Source: Arenicola marina
Lineage: Eukaryota > Annelida > Polychaeta > Arenicolidae
Length of the DNA: 64,000 nucleotides
Direction of reading: 5' to 3'
Assembly (NCBI GenBank): GCA_964019135.1
Contig: OZ025249.1
Span: 17,075,088-17,139,087 of the forward strand
The position numbers were made by a program, and so were the translations under genes. Shown piece by piece: positions 20,585 through 33,245 of the stretch. The notes under the pieces were generated by a model, which was given only the letters and a program-made list of their open reading frames with translations, made no database searches and was not told the DNA's origin. Positions within the stretch are counted from its first letter, which is position 1, and the number at the start of each line of letters is the position of its first letter.

Positions 20585-22915
20585 AGGGCGCTATCAACTT
20601 GCCCGTGGCAGATCGTGGGTCTAAGCTTGGAGTGGATTCCTCGGAAAAAGCCTTGTAACAAAAAGCCCCCCCCCCCTTCATGCATCGTATTTGTAGGTTT
20701 TGTACATAAATATAGTTATATTTTATTAAGATATATAGTTCAGTATTTATGGAGATTGTTGAGGCGTGGATATTGTTGGAAGATAATGTCGGGACTTGAA
20801 ATGTGGTAACGTGTTTGTGCGGACAATGTACATATTTTTCACTGACTGATCATTTAGGGGGTACGATCATTTGTATTGCCATCTTGATGTAAAGTCGTAT
20901 GCCGACGTCGGCGCTGTATAATCGATGGCGAACAGGCCAAGGCGTACCACGTGTCGTGTCCTTGGCCTGTTTGTATCGCCCCCTATCCCTACAGTGTGTT
21001 TATACTGAGTTTGCTGTAGACTGAACGCTTCTGGAGATTCGTTGGATTAATAACGACTTCTGGCTTACCAACTGTGGCGTTGTGTCTTGGCTGCACGTTG
21101 CGTGTTAGATACTCCCCTCCCGCGCCGTATGTCTGGATAGATCCGGGCATTCCTTTCTCAAACGCAACACGGATTAATTAAGCGGTCGATAGTTGTAATT
21201 ATAGATTACCGGGACCGAGTTGTTGCGAACAACCTTCCTCTTTATCCTGGCGTATTAAGGACATCACTCAGATGTCTTGTATATAGACAATGTGGTGTAC
21301 ATTTTTCGTATTACTGCCTCGTCCCGGTTATCGACCTCGTGACGTCACGCCGCGCATGTAGACTAGTTCGGTGACGTCATCACTGCCAAGGTCACGGGGA
21401 CGGCGTCTGGTATGGCAGCAGCAGTGTAGAGTGGCGTAGTTAGTTGTCGTCTTGTAGCCACGGTATCCGTGTCCGACCCATCCATGTACAGGTAGCGTTG
21501 TACCACGTGTTTCACTCGGCGGGATGTCAATATTTTCTAGAGAAATGTAATTTGTATGTCTGCCATGTAGGCGTCATCTTGTGAATATCTGCCTGTGCGG
21601 TTATGAAATGTCGCTGGTGATTTATTCGTCGCAGCCTGGAGGCTGAGCCCCGTATGTAGGTTGTAGATGCCCTTGTGACCATCGAGGGCGCGTTTGATTC
21701 ACAGGAAAACGAATCCATTTTTTTCCGACCGAGGGTATCCGAAACCGGTTTGCTGGAAATCATGAAACTACGCAAAGAGCAGGTTCGACGTTTTCGGTTG
21801 TTTTAGACGTGTAAACCATTGAAGTTGCTTCTTGTCTCTTGTTTATCGAACATCCCGTGAATCGCTAGAAGGTCGATCGGCCAAAGGATACCCGGTCTTT
21901 ATACTGAAAGTTAGTGCCATGTTTATCCAAACCTTCGTGTAAGTGAGTTAGTCCTATTAGATTAGTTAGTATCCCCGTTTAGTGACTGCCATGCTCATAG
22001 TATCAGCATTGGTTTCATTGAAAAACACTTTTTCCAATATGATCTGTTTTGTGTACATAATTCAGCGGCTAAACGTCGTTACATGTTCGACCGATTTACC
22101 CGAGATTCCCATGTGCGATTATCCCTTGTGTGACGGGGCCCCAGGGGGGTGGGGGCGGGAGGGGGGGGGGCAATACACGTCCGTGCCCCAACTGAAGACC
22201 AGCCCTCTTCCTTTATCCACCTCAACCCCAACCCCCAACCCCCACCGATTCATCACGATATCGTGCTTTCATTGTATATGGAAAGTAGTACATACGAGTG
22301 ACCCCTTTACAAGCGCTGCTTCATTTATTGTTAGCAGCTTGGCTTTATCCTTTACCTCAACCAGGACCCATTCGTTATCATACTGTTCGTTCATTGTACA
22401 AAGCAGTGCTATACACACAATGACAGATCTTCAAGCATCGCTTGAGGGCGTAGAACAACTCGCAGGGTTTACCTGTAGACTTCAGCTGTTCTCAGACGTA
22501 TTTTCTCCCTCCAGTCCGCATGTGGACATGGAACTTGTCAACTTCGACCATGGATTTAATGTTATTCCGAGATAGTAACGTAATGATACATTTCCACTTG
22601 GTCCGACCCATCCCACAATGCTCATAATGAGCGCTGAAGCTTCAGCCCGATCTTACTATCCTCCGCCTAAAATAACGTGCGACTTCCTCACTTCTTGCCA
22701 AGGGCGTTTCGCCTGTGACCTTGACCCCGGATCACGTGACCACTCGCTGGTTGGGTGTTTCCGTGCATGTAAAAAAATCCGTGGACGGTGTATTTTTTTT
22801 TTTGGATTTAGGCATTTCCTACCACCCCTCCCACCCTTCCACGCCTGATTCGTTTTTTTTCTTGAACATATGATTTGGTGTTTTAGATAAATAAAAAAGT
22901 TAGCCACGTTACGTT
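20585..22915 (+). other. KDM4: Probable KDM4 3' UTR
   Basis: No coding region follows the stop. A plausible polyadenylation signal AATAAA at 22890-22895 is followed by GT-rich sequence (ACGTTGTTGTTCTGGTGTTG), the expected layout of a cleavage site. The stretch holds three UGUACAUA (Pumilio-type) motifs at 20701, 20827 and 22052, a strong hairpin at 20927-20980 and a 12-bp palindrome at 20901-20912. Earlier weaker sites cannot be excluded, so the true end is an inference. Confidence 0.55.
22890..22895 (+). terminator. Candidate polyadenylation signal AATAAA
   Basis: The canonical hexamer is followed within 15-45 bases by a GT/T-rich element. It is the best such pair downstream of the KDM4 stop. 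Confidence 0.5.
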
Positions 22916-22989
22916 GTTGTTCTGGTGTTGATTGACATTAAGAGAGAATATCTTGTTTTAGTTGTGGCATATTTATTGCATACATACAA

Positions 22990-23100
22990 GCCCTATGCTA
23001 TGTTTCGTCCCTAGCTCACTTGGTAAGCAGGCTGCGCTGCAGATCAGGTTATGGGTTGGAACATTGGCTCCTGAATATACCTGAATAATAACGGGAACTC
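22990..23100 (+). mobile_element. tRNA-derived SINE fragment
   Basis: An A-box-like TAGCTCACTTGGTAAGC is followed about 30 bases later by a B-box-like GGTTATGGGTTGGAAC, the internal Pol III promoter layout of tRNA-derived SINEs. The acceptor stem and CCA end expected of a tRNA are missing. It resembles the copy on the opposite strand near 48.4 kb, so both probably belong to one family. Confidence 0.45.
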
Positions 23101-23284
23101 CATGTCATTGTCCCGGCAGCTTGCCTGTCCCAATTTAGCCTCCAAAGTGCTTTAAAGCCTCAAGATCTCATATTCTTGTCATGTTTCAAGGCAGATGTGC
23201 ATTTTGCGTCCGCGCGTTCCGCGCGTGGAAAGCTGTTGTTTCGAGCCAAAGCAATACATGCAGTAATCGATCATCCCTATCTAG

Positions 23285-23852
23285 GAGAACACTCGGCGGT
23301 GATCATCCTATTCTCGGCGGTGAACGTCCCGTTCTTGGCGGTGAACGTCCCGTTCTCGGCGGTGAACGTCCCGTTCTCGGCGGCGAACACGCCAGTTCTC
23401 GGCGGTGGACATCCCGTTCTCGGCGGTGGACATCCCGTTCTCGGCGGCGAACACGCCAGTTCTCGGCGGTGAACATCCCGTTCTCGGCGGTGAACACGCC
23501 AGTTCTCGGTGGTGAACGTCCCGTTCTCGCCGGTGAACGTCCCGTTCTTGCCGGTGAACGTCCCGTTCTCGCCGGTGAACGTCCCGTTCTCGCCGGTGAA
23601 CGTCCCGTTCTCGGCAATGATCGTCCCGTTCTCGGCGGTGAACGTCCAGTTCTCGGCAATGATCGGCCCGTTCTCGGAGGTGAACGTCCCGTTCTCGGCG
23701 GTGAACGTCCCGTTCTCGTCGGTGAACGTCCCGTTCTCGGCAATGATCGTCCCGTTCTCGGCAATGAACGTCCCGTTCTCGGCGGTGAACGTCCCGTTCT
23801 CGGCGGTGAACGTCCCGTTCTCGGCGGTGAACGTCCGTTCTCGGCGGTAAAA
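23285..23852 (+). repeat. 21-bp minisatellite with internal dyad
   Basis: About 27 tandem copies of a 21-bp unit with the core GAACGTCCCGTTCTCGGCGG. GAACG and CGTTC form a perfect inverted repeat around TCC in every unit. Variants with GATCATC or GATCGTC occur. Because 21 is a multiple of 3, all frames stay open, but no gene is implied. Confidence 0.93.
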
Positions 23853-24860
23853 TTGTAAAAAGTAAAATATGCATTTATTTAGAAGTGTCCAACGAGACCT
23901 GCATATGAGAAAAGTCGCACGCAAATACATCATTCAACGCAAGGAATGGCTACTGGTGTGCAAACTCTTGCCATAAAGCCTCTTTCCGTTGTGAAACTTC
24001 TGTTTAACAGTCTAGGCAGCAACGGTGAAGCATAACGTGCACCGCCGATGCATAACATGCAATGTCAAGAACACGTTGAACTATGTTTTAAAGGAAAGTG
24101 TGCATTGTAAAATCGCACATGACAACTCTATTTCTCGGACGTGGACATTTTATATTCCGATGGTAGCTAACTAACGTTAGAGCTGGCATTCTGCTGAATA
24201 ATTCACGCAACTGAACGACCTGTCCGCATAGTCCACAATGCTTCAAAATCATTTGCGATTCTACAATCGAATTTTATATAGCCTTATGATAGGTGTGTGT
24301 GTGGAAGGGAGGGGGGGGGGGCAAGGGGGGTTCGTGTTCTCACATCACAAACAATACATTTCTTTATTCCCAGATCACGATTATTAAAATTATATAATAT
24401 ACAAAGGAAAGGCAAATACATGATATAAATTGACGATTTCCCGATTTCAATTCATTATTAACAAATTATGGCGTCAAATGTTGCCATTCGCAGTCAGCAT
24501 CGCCGAAACGGCGTTGTCATTTGAAGACATCGGCCGAGAAAGGGAGTTGCCATGCTCGGAGAAAGGGCGTTGTCAAGTTTGGTTGCGCATGAACATGTGA
24601 AGTAAGCAAGGAACCCTGATTATAAGATATTGCTTTTAGATCAATATTGATGTATCGGGATACTAAAAGAAGAATATCTTTCCAAAGCGTCAATGTGTAA
24701 GGTATTAATTGATGCTACATATGTCAGAGCAAAGTCAAAGTTGGTGAATGGAATTTGTCATTCAAACCACTGTGTCGACATTGTGTGCTCAAAAGCAACA
24801 TAATACTCAACATTATCGAACTTGCAATAGCGATCACGTGCATTAATAGATTCCCGCCTG
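23853..24860. other. Intergenic DNA, no gene recognised
   Basis: AT-rich sequence with a G run at about 24311-24320. At 24490-24565 two diverged GCCGAGAAAGGG-type motifs resemble the reverse complement of the 21-bp unit. Nothing else was recognised. Confidence 0.6.
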
Positions 24861-25122
24861 CTTGATAAACATAAGCAGGTTGGATGTGTGCCTAAGCTTT
24901 CATTCTGCCTACACCAGACACTGTCCTTTTATTTTCCGTCGAGACCGGGCTTTCCACATCGGAGAAAGAGATGTTCACCACGATTTTCCGCCGAGAAAGG
25001 GACGATCGATTACTCCATGTGAATACTATACACGGGTTCATTATGATCCATCAGTCTCGCAGAGAACCCGGGGTTAAGTCATAACGTCGTCTGAACACTT
25101 TAATGTATTCTCCCTAATTAGG

Positions 25123-25722
25123 TAGCGAACACACACGGTCCCTGTTTTTGCATCCGTCGTCGCGCCCGCGAACATCGTGCATCGTCCGTCTTGAAGGGAT
25201 CCACTATAATTCAATGGCGCGAACACACGAGTCCGCGTCCGGGCCCACGTCCTTCTCCGGGACCGAATTTGACGCAGGCGGAGAAAGAGGCGGACGATCA
25301 ATTACGCAGGAGTGAAGTTATCCAGGTGGCACTGCTGGACTTTGCACTCCAGATTTTGAATTAGCCCAGCGTGGAACATGGAAAGTAGGTATGGAGAGGC
25401 ACTTAGAACTTGGTGCAGGGCATACGATTTCAGAAATAATGAATTAAGTCATTAGGTAATAATTAGCTGAATTATCTCCAAGTCGTTTTTGCTGTCATTA
25501 TAATTAGGTTGCCAAATGGAGTCAGTGTCAGTATATTCCGATGATATATAATGACATGACGCTCTGTAGTTTGATTCGGCCATGCCTGGACTGACCTGGA
25601 ACAACCGCTCCCACATAGAAAAGTCGGCCGGGCGACGGACAAAAAGACGAACGACGCACGACGCTCGCAGACGCGGAGACGGATGCAAAAAAAACTGACC
25701 GCGTGTTCGCTGCTTTAGTTTT
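25123..25722. mobile_element. Candidate 600-bp inverted-repeat (MITE-like) element
   Basis: The left arm at about 25123-25197 (GCGAACACACACGGTC, TTTTTGCATCCGTCGTCGCG) pairs with the reverse complement of about 25645-25722 (GCGAACACGCGGTCAG, TTTTTGCATCCGTCTCCGCG). The arms are about 75 bp at roughly 75-80% identity by eye. No coding region lies between them and no clear target-site duplication was seen. Confidence 0.35.
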
Positions 25723-28700
25723 AAAGTGGCTCGTAAGCATTGACAATAAAACGAAATCAATTGGTGTTTCAGGCCGTGTTTGTGCACACAAGGGCTAAAC
25801 TGGGCCAAGAAGCCTCCAGGGGTGATGAATTGATAAAACATGCCCCAGATAAAGTCCGGATTCGAACACAGGACCTATATTGATCTAACCTCTGCTCCAG
25901 GGAGCCCCCCCCCCCATTGGCACTGAATATTTACTGATTTGGTATAAACTGAAGAAAAAATATACGACATATTAATATTTCACATGATTCATGATTCCGT
26001 ATGAATAACTTAGTTAAAACTATTTTGTGTCCCATGTTGCTGTATAAATACCACCTCTAATGCACAGTAGTGCAGAAGTTGACCTATTTATAGATAGGTA
26101 TCCCTAGTATTACTTTGTTACTGAATACACGGTGTATAAGTCTCATACAATCTCTGGTCGTTTCTTAGAAATGCTTAATAGAGCTGATTAATAGAGGTAT
26201 TGTGTGGTTCTTTTTCCCCATAATCTTTATATGCCAGAGTAATATAATTTTACCAAAAGGCAAGACCAGTTTATGATACTGATAGCCGATCATAATATTA
26301 CACTCAATACAAAGTTCATATGTTAACATGCAAAGACATTCTTAATTACGGGCTAGGAGTATGATCAATGGCATTAATTGTTATAAATAAAACCACAATT
26401 GCGCCAATGTAGGAGAACACTACGCACATTAAACAATTGTGAAAGGTTTTACAATATAGCGTCAATATGTGCAGGAAAACGCATCATTAGGGAGACCTTA
26501 TTTCCTTACAAACAAGACCCACGATCAACTGCTTCTCAATAATAAAGTTTCTGGGCCTTGGTCCCTTTTGGTCATAACTTTGGAACATTCTGTTATGATA
26601 ATATATGTAACTAATACCACAGGAGGAGGAAGGGTTGGCGAGGATCGATGCATATATCGTGAAGTGGTCGCGACTTGTTGAAATATTCTGCCATTATATT
26701 TCTCCCATTTGCTATATGTATACAGATAAGGATTTACCAGGAGCGAATGCTGAGTCTGTCGGATGCCATGCAGTCAGTTACCCCGCGGCTTCCCTCCACT
26801 GACTTCCTCGTCTTTCTTTCTTCATCCTCATTAATGCTATTCACGTCACATCTACGAGATCTGGATGGCCCTTGCAGTCATCAGCAGCCACGCCCCCCCC
26901 CCCGCCCCCTCGACACAACACCCCGGGGGTCGACGGAGGGGGAAAGGGGCGGGGGGGGGGGGGGGGCTGGCGCCCGGTCCGCCGTGTGGTCTGCCATGCG
27001 CCACCCTGACCGCTGCCCTCAACGCCGGCCGGACCGCAACAATTGCAGAGATTAATAGAGCATTTGGCCATCCAATTATTGACAAAGCTGACGTATGAAT
27101 CTGCATACATAGAAGGGATAAATGGCGAGAGAACGTCATTCCTCAGTAGGTTTCTTCTTTAGTTGGCAGCTTGATAACCCGTTAGCGAGGTGGCCGACGG
27201 ACGCTCCACACCGGCCAACCCGTAATGCTAAAGCGCCCTGATGGATAGCCTCTGTCACACGATAAATATTAGCTCGGCCGCTCTTACCGTAAACCCAGGT
27301 CATTCAGCCCAGACGCTCGACAGGCCGGTGTGGTTTTAACGGACGCGCCGCCTATCTTGAGTATGACGTGGATATTAGGTCTGCTGGAACCATTCAATAT
27401 TCTTGCCGTGTATTATCATGCATGGCCAACGAGTAAATTGGAAGTGAGTTTGCTTCAGACTGTGCAACGGTGCATACAGTAGAAGAATAATAATATTATA
27501 GTCTCTGTTATCATCATAAAGTAAAATATTATATTTATTGTATACATACAATTTTTTAATGTCATTTTTGGCCGTGGTATTTATTTTGTTTCATACTTTT
27601 TATTTCATTGTATTCTTTGTGGCCTGAAAACGATAGGCTGCGATCGCCAGGCGAGCAATACTTTATTATGGCAGACGCATCCCGTAGTTAGAAACAAAAA
27701 ATCGTTTGGGAACTATATCTGATGATGCCCCCTGTCCCAGCCCATCACTCACCCACGACCCCCCCCCCCCCCCCCCACTCCCACCCCCGACTACCTCCAG
27801 CACCAGGACCGGGGCCAGTAAATGGTTCTTATTTGAGCTAATTGGACTTCGTGTTCGGGCTCAGAAGCGGTCATTATGTGGACCCCAATTGCGCAGTAAT
27901 TTGTTTGGAGAGACCGTCCGGGATGCCTAAATGGAATGTGACTCTGGGACTAAGTGCAGGAATCGATGAAATAACGCCGGTTAAGTCCGGAACGAAACAG
28001 ACATGCACTGCGTATATATCCGAGACAGATTACGAAACAGAGTAAACTAAATCCCCCCAAATTTTGGATTTGTCTTCGGCATTGCGCGTAACGCAGCCCC
28101 AGTATATCATATATGCTTGGTGATAGTGAATGAATCTGATATCTTTGATAAAGTTAATAATGTCACCACGGCAAAAGCACTTTTAATTACTAAAGGTGTT
28201 TTACATTGTGATGCGGGTCGTATCACCAGCGTTAGTTCTCCTGCCCCGGTTATTAGGCGTTTTACCATGCAATCTGTGAAATCCTTTATCTATTCTGGTG
28301 TTTCTTTACCACCGAGCTACTTTGTGGCTGAGGATATTGCTATAATATCGTAAGTCACCGTAACTGATATGCAATCTGTTATCGTAATACTGATCAATGC
28401 CTACATGTATACAATAAAGACTATAATATTAATTACAAAATGTCTCTCAGTAGAAGACATAATTCGATATAATAAATGATAGATGGCATTTTTAATAATT
28501 ATCTCTGGATATTGTCTGACCTGTCAGGTTCATCACGAGTACGAAGGATGGTTCTTGCCATTTTCCACGAGCTATGACGGTCGCCCTCCTCACACACACG
28601 CCTTGCAGACCCCCATCCCTCTCCCAACTAAACTCCCACACCTCATATAAACCCTTTAACATGCTCCAAGCTACGGCGCCCCTGACAAGGTTATCAGCAC

Positions 28701-31700
28701 AACCTCAGGCCTCCAGTGGCGCCCTCTACTGCCCAACAAAAACACCCTACACGCCGGGCCCGACGAGGCGGGGAACAAGTCGCTAAATGCCACGTGACTT
28801 ATTACAACATCTCATGGGACGTAGTCAATTTTACAAGATCATTTAACGCTTCGTTTACCGTGTTAGTAAAAATGAATCAGTCGATATAGACCGTGGCTTT
28901 GTATAACAGCGCGAAATGGCGGCGCGCTTCATGCGCATGCGTCGGTCGCTTCAAGTCCGGTTTATTCCTATCTCTGGGGGACCCAGAATAAACTGCGCTT
29001 TGTAGTGACGTCAGGATATGTTTTGTTGTCCGTACCGAATGTTGGCAGCGCCACCAACAGGGGTCGCCACAGAGTAGTTATTATACCAAATCTGTGGTGC
29101 CCCCAATACCTGGATGTAGGCTAGTTGCCACTTATTACATAGGCGGGGAAATACGATTTTCCTCCATCCCATTTTTCCTATGTGTGTTAATTTATGTATA
29201 AGACAAAATCTCTAAATTTTTAACGGGTATGTCACTGTTTAGCCCATGTGTTCAGAAAGGTGGCATAAAAGACCAATTCATCCTTGTGACTGTGAATTCT
29301 GTTGGGTCTTTGGTTGAAGCTGACAAATATAAGCAGTTGTTATGCTTATCAATGAAATATTACGCGTCCAATTAGGAAATGGGGCGACAGATATTTTTGG
29401 GGCCGACTATTGGTCATATCTGTCATCGGGCGAAACATATTATGTCGGGGTTTCTTGTGAGACAGCCCCCATTAATTTGTTACCGCGCATTCATCGACTG
29501 CGCTGTGACACAGATACTTATAGCGAGCGCAAGCGAGCTCTTAAGGTAACACGTATGCACATTCAAAGTCCATTTGAAGCACAGGCTTAGGACTTTCATT
29601 TCGCGTAACAACCCCCATGAGACGTTTTCGGGGGGCTAAATGTCTGTTGCCAAGCAAAGCGCTCTTGGTGACCGCCCATCGGCTGCTGTCATAGTGAGTA
29701 GTTGTGACGTCAAAATTTTATGAACATGACGTCACGATGGGAGTTCCTAAGCAACCGAATGATATGCCACAAGCATGTGCATGGTATACGTCATTCCGCC
29801 AAAGATATGCTTTATGGCAAGCCGAAGAGAGATTAATTTTGAATATTAATCTAGATGTATCCCTTCGGAATATCTGAATTAATAAATATACGCTCGCATT
29901 TTTAGGTAGCACCTATCAATATGAAAATTATATACGTGCTGCATCACTCATCACGTATATTATGTTGTGGAAAACCGGACAAATTCTCTGCGGTCCCAGA
30001 ATTGTTGTTTCTTTGATGCACCGATCACGATGATAATCGGTTACTCAGTCATTGCGCACAGTGTCCCTTGCTCTGATCAACCCAACAAAACTCGTCAGCG
30101 GCATGCGCCCAGTTTTCAAGCTCTAATTATATTTGTTTTGTCTAAGTCTAAGTAAACAGTGCATCCACCTGATGAGTCATTACGTAGCTATGTGTTTGAC
30201 GATTAACCCAGTGGGATATTTAGCGAAAAACTCCAACGGCAGACAGACAATAACACTTCTATGAATCATGAGAAACTAAAATTCCTTTATAACTAGGGGT
30301 GTTTATTCCCCATATTATAGGCAGTTGATCCATGTATATATACATATATAAGGCCTGATGTATGCGGCTGTTTAATCACTTAACATTCTTCAGCTTGTTC
30401 ACATTGTTCAACTTTTAGGAGTGTTATATAGATGTAATAACTTAGACCTATATCGTATGAATCTTCTCTTGATACCTCCGCGTTGTGGTGACGTTGTCTA
30501 ATGCAGAGTTCGCCATACTTTCCCTGAACTGTACAGGGCAACGTCCCTTGGCAGATCATTGCCATCGCAATGTGGTCGCTATCTGTACAAAACGGACATT
30601 ATCATGTCATTTCCGGTTGAATGGTTTACTATTTTTGTCCACTGGCTACACGGGGACTTCTACCTAGCAAGGTGTGAGTCTATACAAACACCGGTGAAAT
30701 CGGTATGGGACTGAAGTCTGCGACGACTAATCCTTTTCCGATACCAATGTGAACTACTGTGCCGTGTCATGCTAAAGGACTGTCAATACCATTACCTCCA
30801 GCATGGAACCCAAGCCTCACACAGCATGCCACTGGGCGATAATACCAGTCGCTCCGCGCCGAAGCGTCAACAGATCTATAAACGGTAAAACACGTCGGGA
30901 AGTAGCTGAGACTCCTTGGAGCCACATCTGTCGGGACTGTGCACCGAGTGACATTATCTTCTATCTTGAGCGGATATATAGATCCAGTGACGCAGACCCT
31001 ACCTGAATTAAGATGTGATATTGGAAGAAATAAGCAATCGTTATCACCTTGGGCAGATGTCCAACCCCATCCCCACCCCAACTTCAACCGTAATTCTCCG
31101 GACCTGTGCTTTGGGGCAGTGTTTCGGTATCATTGAATGATAATCAGGGGCCAGTTTTTGAGGGGTAAATCCAGAGTTTGAAAGGAGGGGATCGAGGGGG
31201 GAGAAGGGGGGTGACCTAATTTTACCCTGAGTTCTCTGTAACTCTATTATACGTAACTAGATGTTATACTGCCTTGGTGAAATTCATGCGCTTTTCGTAT
31301 TGTCAAGGGAAAGAAAACGGGAACCTCTTATATATAAACTGTTTATTGCGTACTTTAGCTGGCCTTCAGCCCTGGTACAACTGGTTAATATACAACAGAA
31401 AAAACAGCTACCAAACTTCCGCTAAATGGGAATAAACCGTCCTGCCTTCTTTTTCTCAAGGCAGCGACGATAAATTTACATAATCCATATAACGTCTTCT
31501 CGTTTTCACTACTCATTAATTGCACAAGTAGTTCTATTGATAGATAATTAAAATAAATTTTGCTGAGATACTTTTGTCGAAGAACGACGCAAAATGACAT
31601 TTTAGTACCAAATGGATCTGAGGCTCGACTGCGTCGACACAGAGTCCCTGGCAGTACGGGCGGAGTCTTTTTCTAACATAAGAACGTAATTAGCACATCT

Positions 31701-33245
31701 GAATTTACTATAGGCCTTTCTTAGTCGTTCCGGATTCAATAAGGTCTTATACAAGCGAGTATTGCTTCGATAATTTACCATTTTCACAAGCGTCCGTGTA
31801 CCAGATTTGTGAGTGGATATCCTTCAGTCGTTGTGACATTAAATTGAAGACGCGTCACCTACTTCTTGACTCAGACAATATGCCACACTCAAACTGCAAA
31901 CCATGAATAACATGGAACGAACTCTTTACAAGAGTTCTCTTCGCAAATGGTTTATCATAAGTTCTCGTTAGCATCCCCTGTTTGCAGCTTTCAGTAGAAT
32001 AAGAGGAGGGTGAGGACCGGGGGGGGGGGTGAGGGAGTCAAAAATATATCACGGCTTGGGTGTTATGGCTTATGGTTCATGCATCTTTCACTTAGCTTTT
32101 CAGGGTGCCGGGCAAAGGAAGAACACAAATATGTTCCGCCGTCGCCCCCGCCCCCCCCCCCCCCCCCCCGCCCGCGTCGCTCACCCACCCACGCTTCCCC
32201 TTACCCCGCCTTGTTGGATGTTCATCCAATTTAGCAGCATCGGACCCAAGGCCCCCGGGACAGAAGACAGGTGGTCCCGTTACCTTTTTATAACTTCATC
32301 TCAGTACAGAGTCGGTCTATATATAAAATTAGAGAAGCTAAGCAGCCGGGGTCTGCATACAAACACTGGTATATTGCAATCTTCCATCATAATGCGGGGC
32401 CCCTCAGGACGAGGCTTCCCGCGATAAAAGGAACGCCGTTAGTCGTCACGTGGTGCGGAGGAAACCTGTTGTAAAACTGCGCCATACTTTGTCTTGGGCG
32501 CGAGGGGGCGGAAGTGGCGAGGAAGGGGGCGAGGGAGGGGTGAGGGAGGTGAGGGAGGGGCGATGGAGGGGGCAAGGGAGGGGGCAAGGGAGAGGGCGAG
32601 AGAGGGGTGAGGGAGGGTGGGGGGCGAGGGAGGGAGGCGTTCATACAGAAGGCCGCCACAAGTTGGGAGGAAGGAGGGCGACATACTTGAGGCGGATCGA
32701 TACAGCCTAAGGGCGGTCCATGGGGAACACTGACTCAGTCCCCCACGGACAGGTATTGACTGGTGGTATCAACTTTCTACCCCACCTCCTCCCCTATCAT
32801 TTCCCTCCCTTCCCCTCCCCCCCCCCCCCCGCCCCACACACACACTTTGCCTCCCCCCACCCCACATACATTTTACCCTCCCCCCCTAACACACTTCTAC
32901 GCCCTCCCACCCTCCCACACAGCGACACAGATCGAGTGGCACCTCGACTGTTGTCTCGCCATCAACAAAGATGAACATGGAAAGAGGACACCGCCGGGTT
33001 CTTTTAAAGCGAGCGCGGCCCATGGTCCCGGACAGCCCCGGACGACCATCCCCGACGGGCCACGACGGTTCCGGCAGGGGCCATACATCAAATGACTCAA
33101 ACGAGGCGATTCTTCGAGAACGTCCTTATAAAAGAAAGGGAGAGCCGTATGTCATTGTGAAGCATGACTGACGGCACACAATGCAGCGACCGTACGTGCA
33201 CGGCGTGGCGGCACAAAGGTCTGCCCACAAACGGAAGGCGGCGCG
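25723..33245. other. Intergenic DNA, no gene recognised
   Basis: About 7.5 kb without a recognisable gene or array. It holds homopolymer C and G tracts (26891-26966, 27757-27776, 32150-32169, 32820-32830) and a GC-rich spot with YY1-like and NRF1-like motifs at 28914-28941. Purine-rich DNA lies at about 32510-32650. Short open frames near 28.1 and 29.3 kb match nothing I know. Confidence 0.5.

Larger units (their letters stand above)
23256..25020. mobile_element. Candidate inverted-repeat element enclosing the 21-bp array
   Basis: The left end ACATGCAGTAATCGATCATC matches the reverse complement of the right end (25001-25020, ACATGGAGTAATCGATCGTC) at 18 of 20 positions, and similarity continues inward through CCCTTTCTCGGCGG-type sequence. 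A third related end lies in reverse orientation at about 25245-25310. A size of about 1.76 kb with no coding region would fit a non-autonomous DNA transposon. No target-site duplication could be seen, so the call is tentative. Confidence 0.35.

Noticed and set aside
22990..23060. A functional tRNA gene
   Set aside because: A- and B-box-like words are present, but no acceptor stem, anticodon arm or T arm can be folded convincingly. A SINE fragment fits better.
28117..28353. 78-codon open frame with protein-like composition
   Set aside because: It has no recognisable domain and no splice context, and I could not tie it to any transposon protein.
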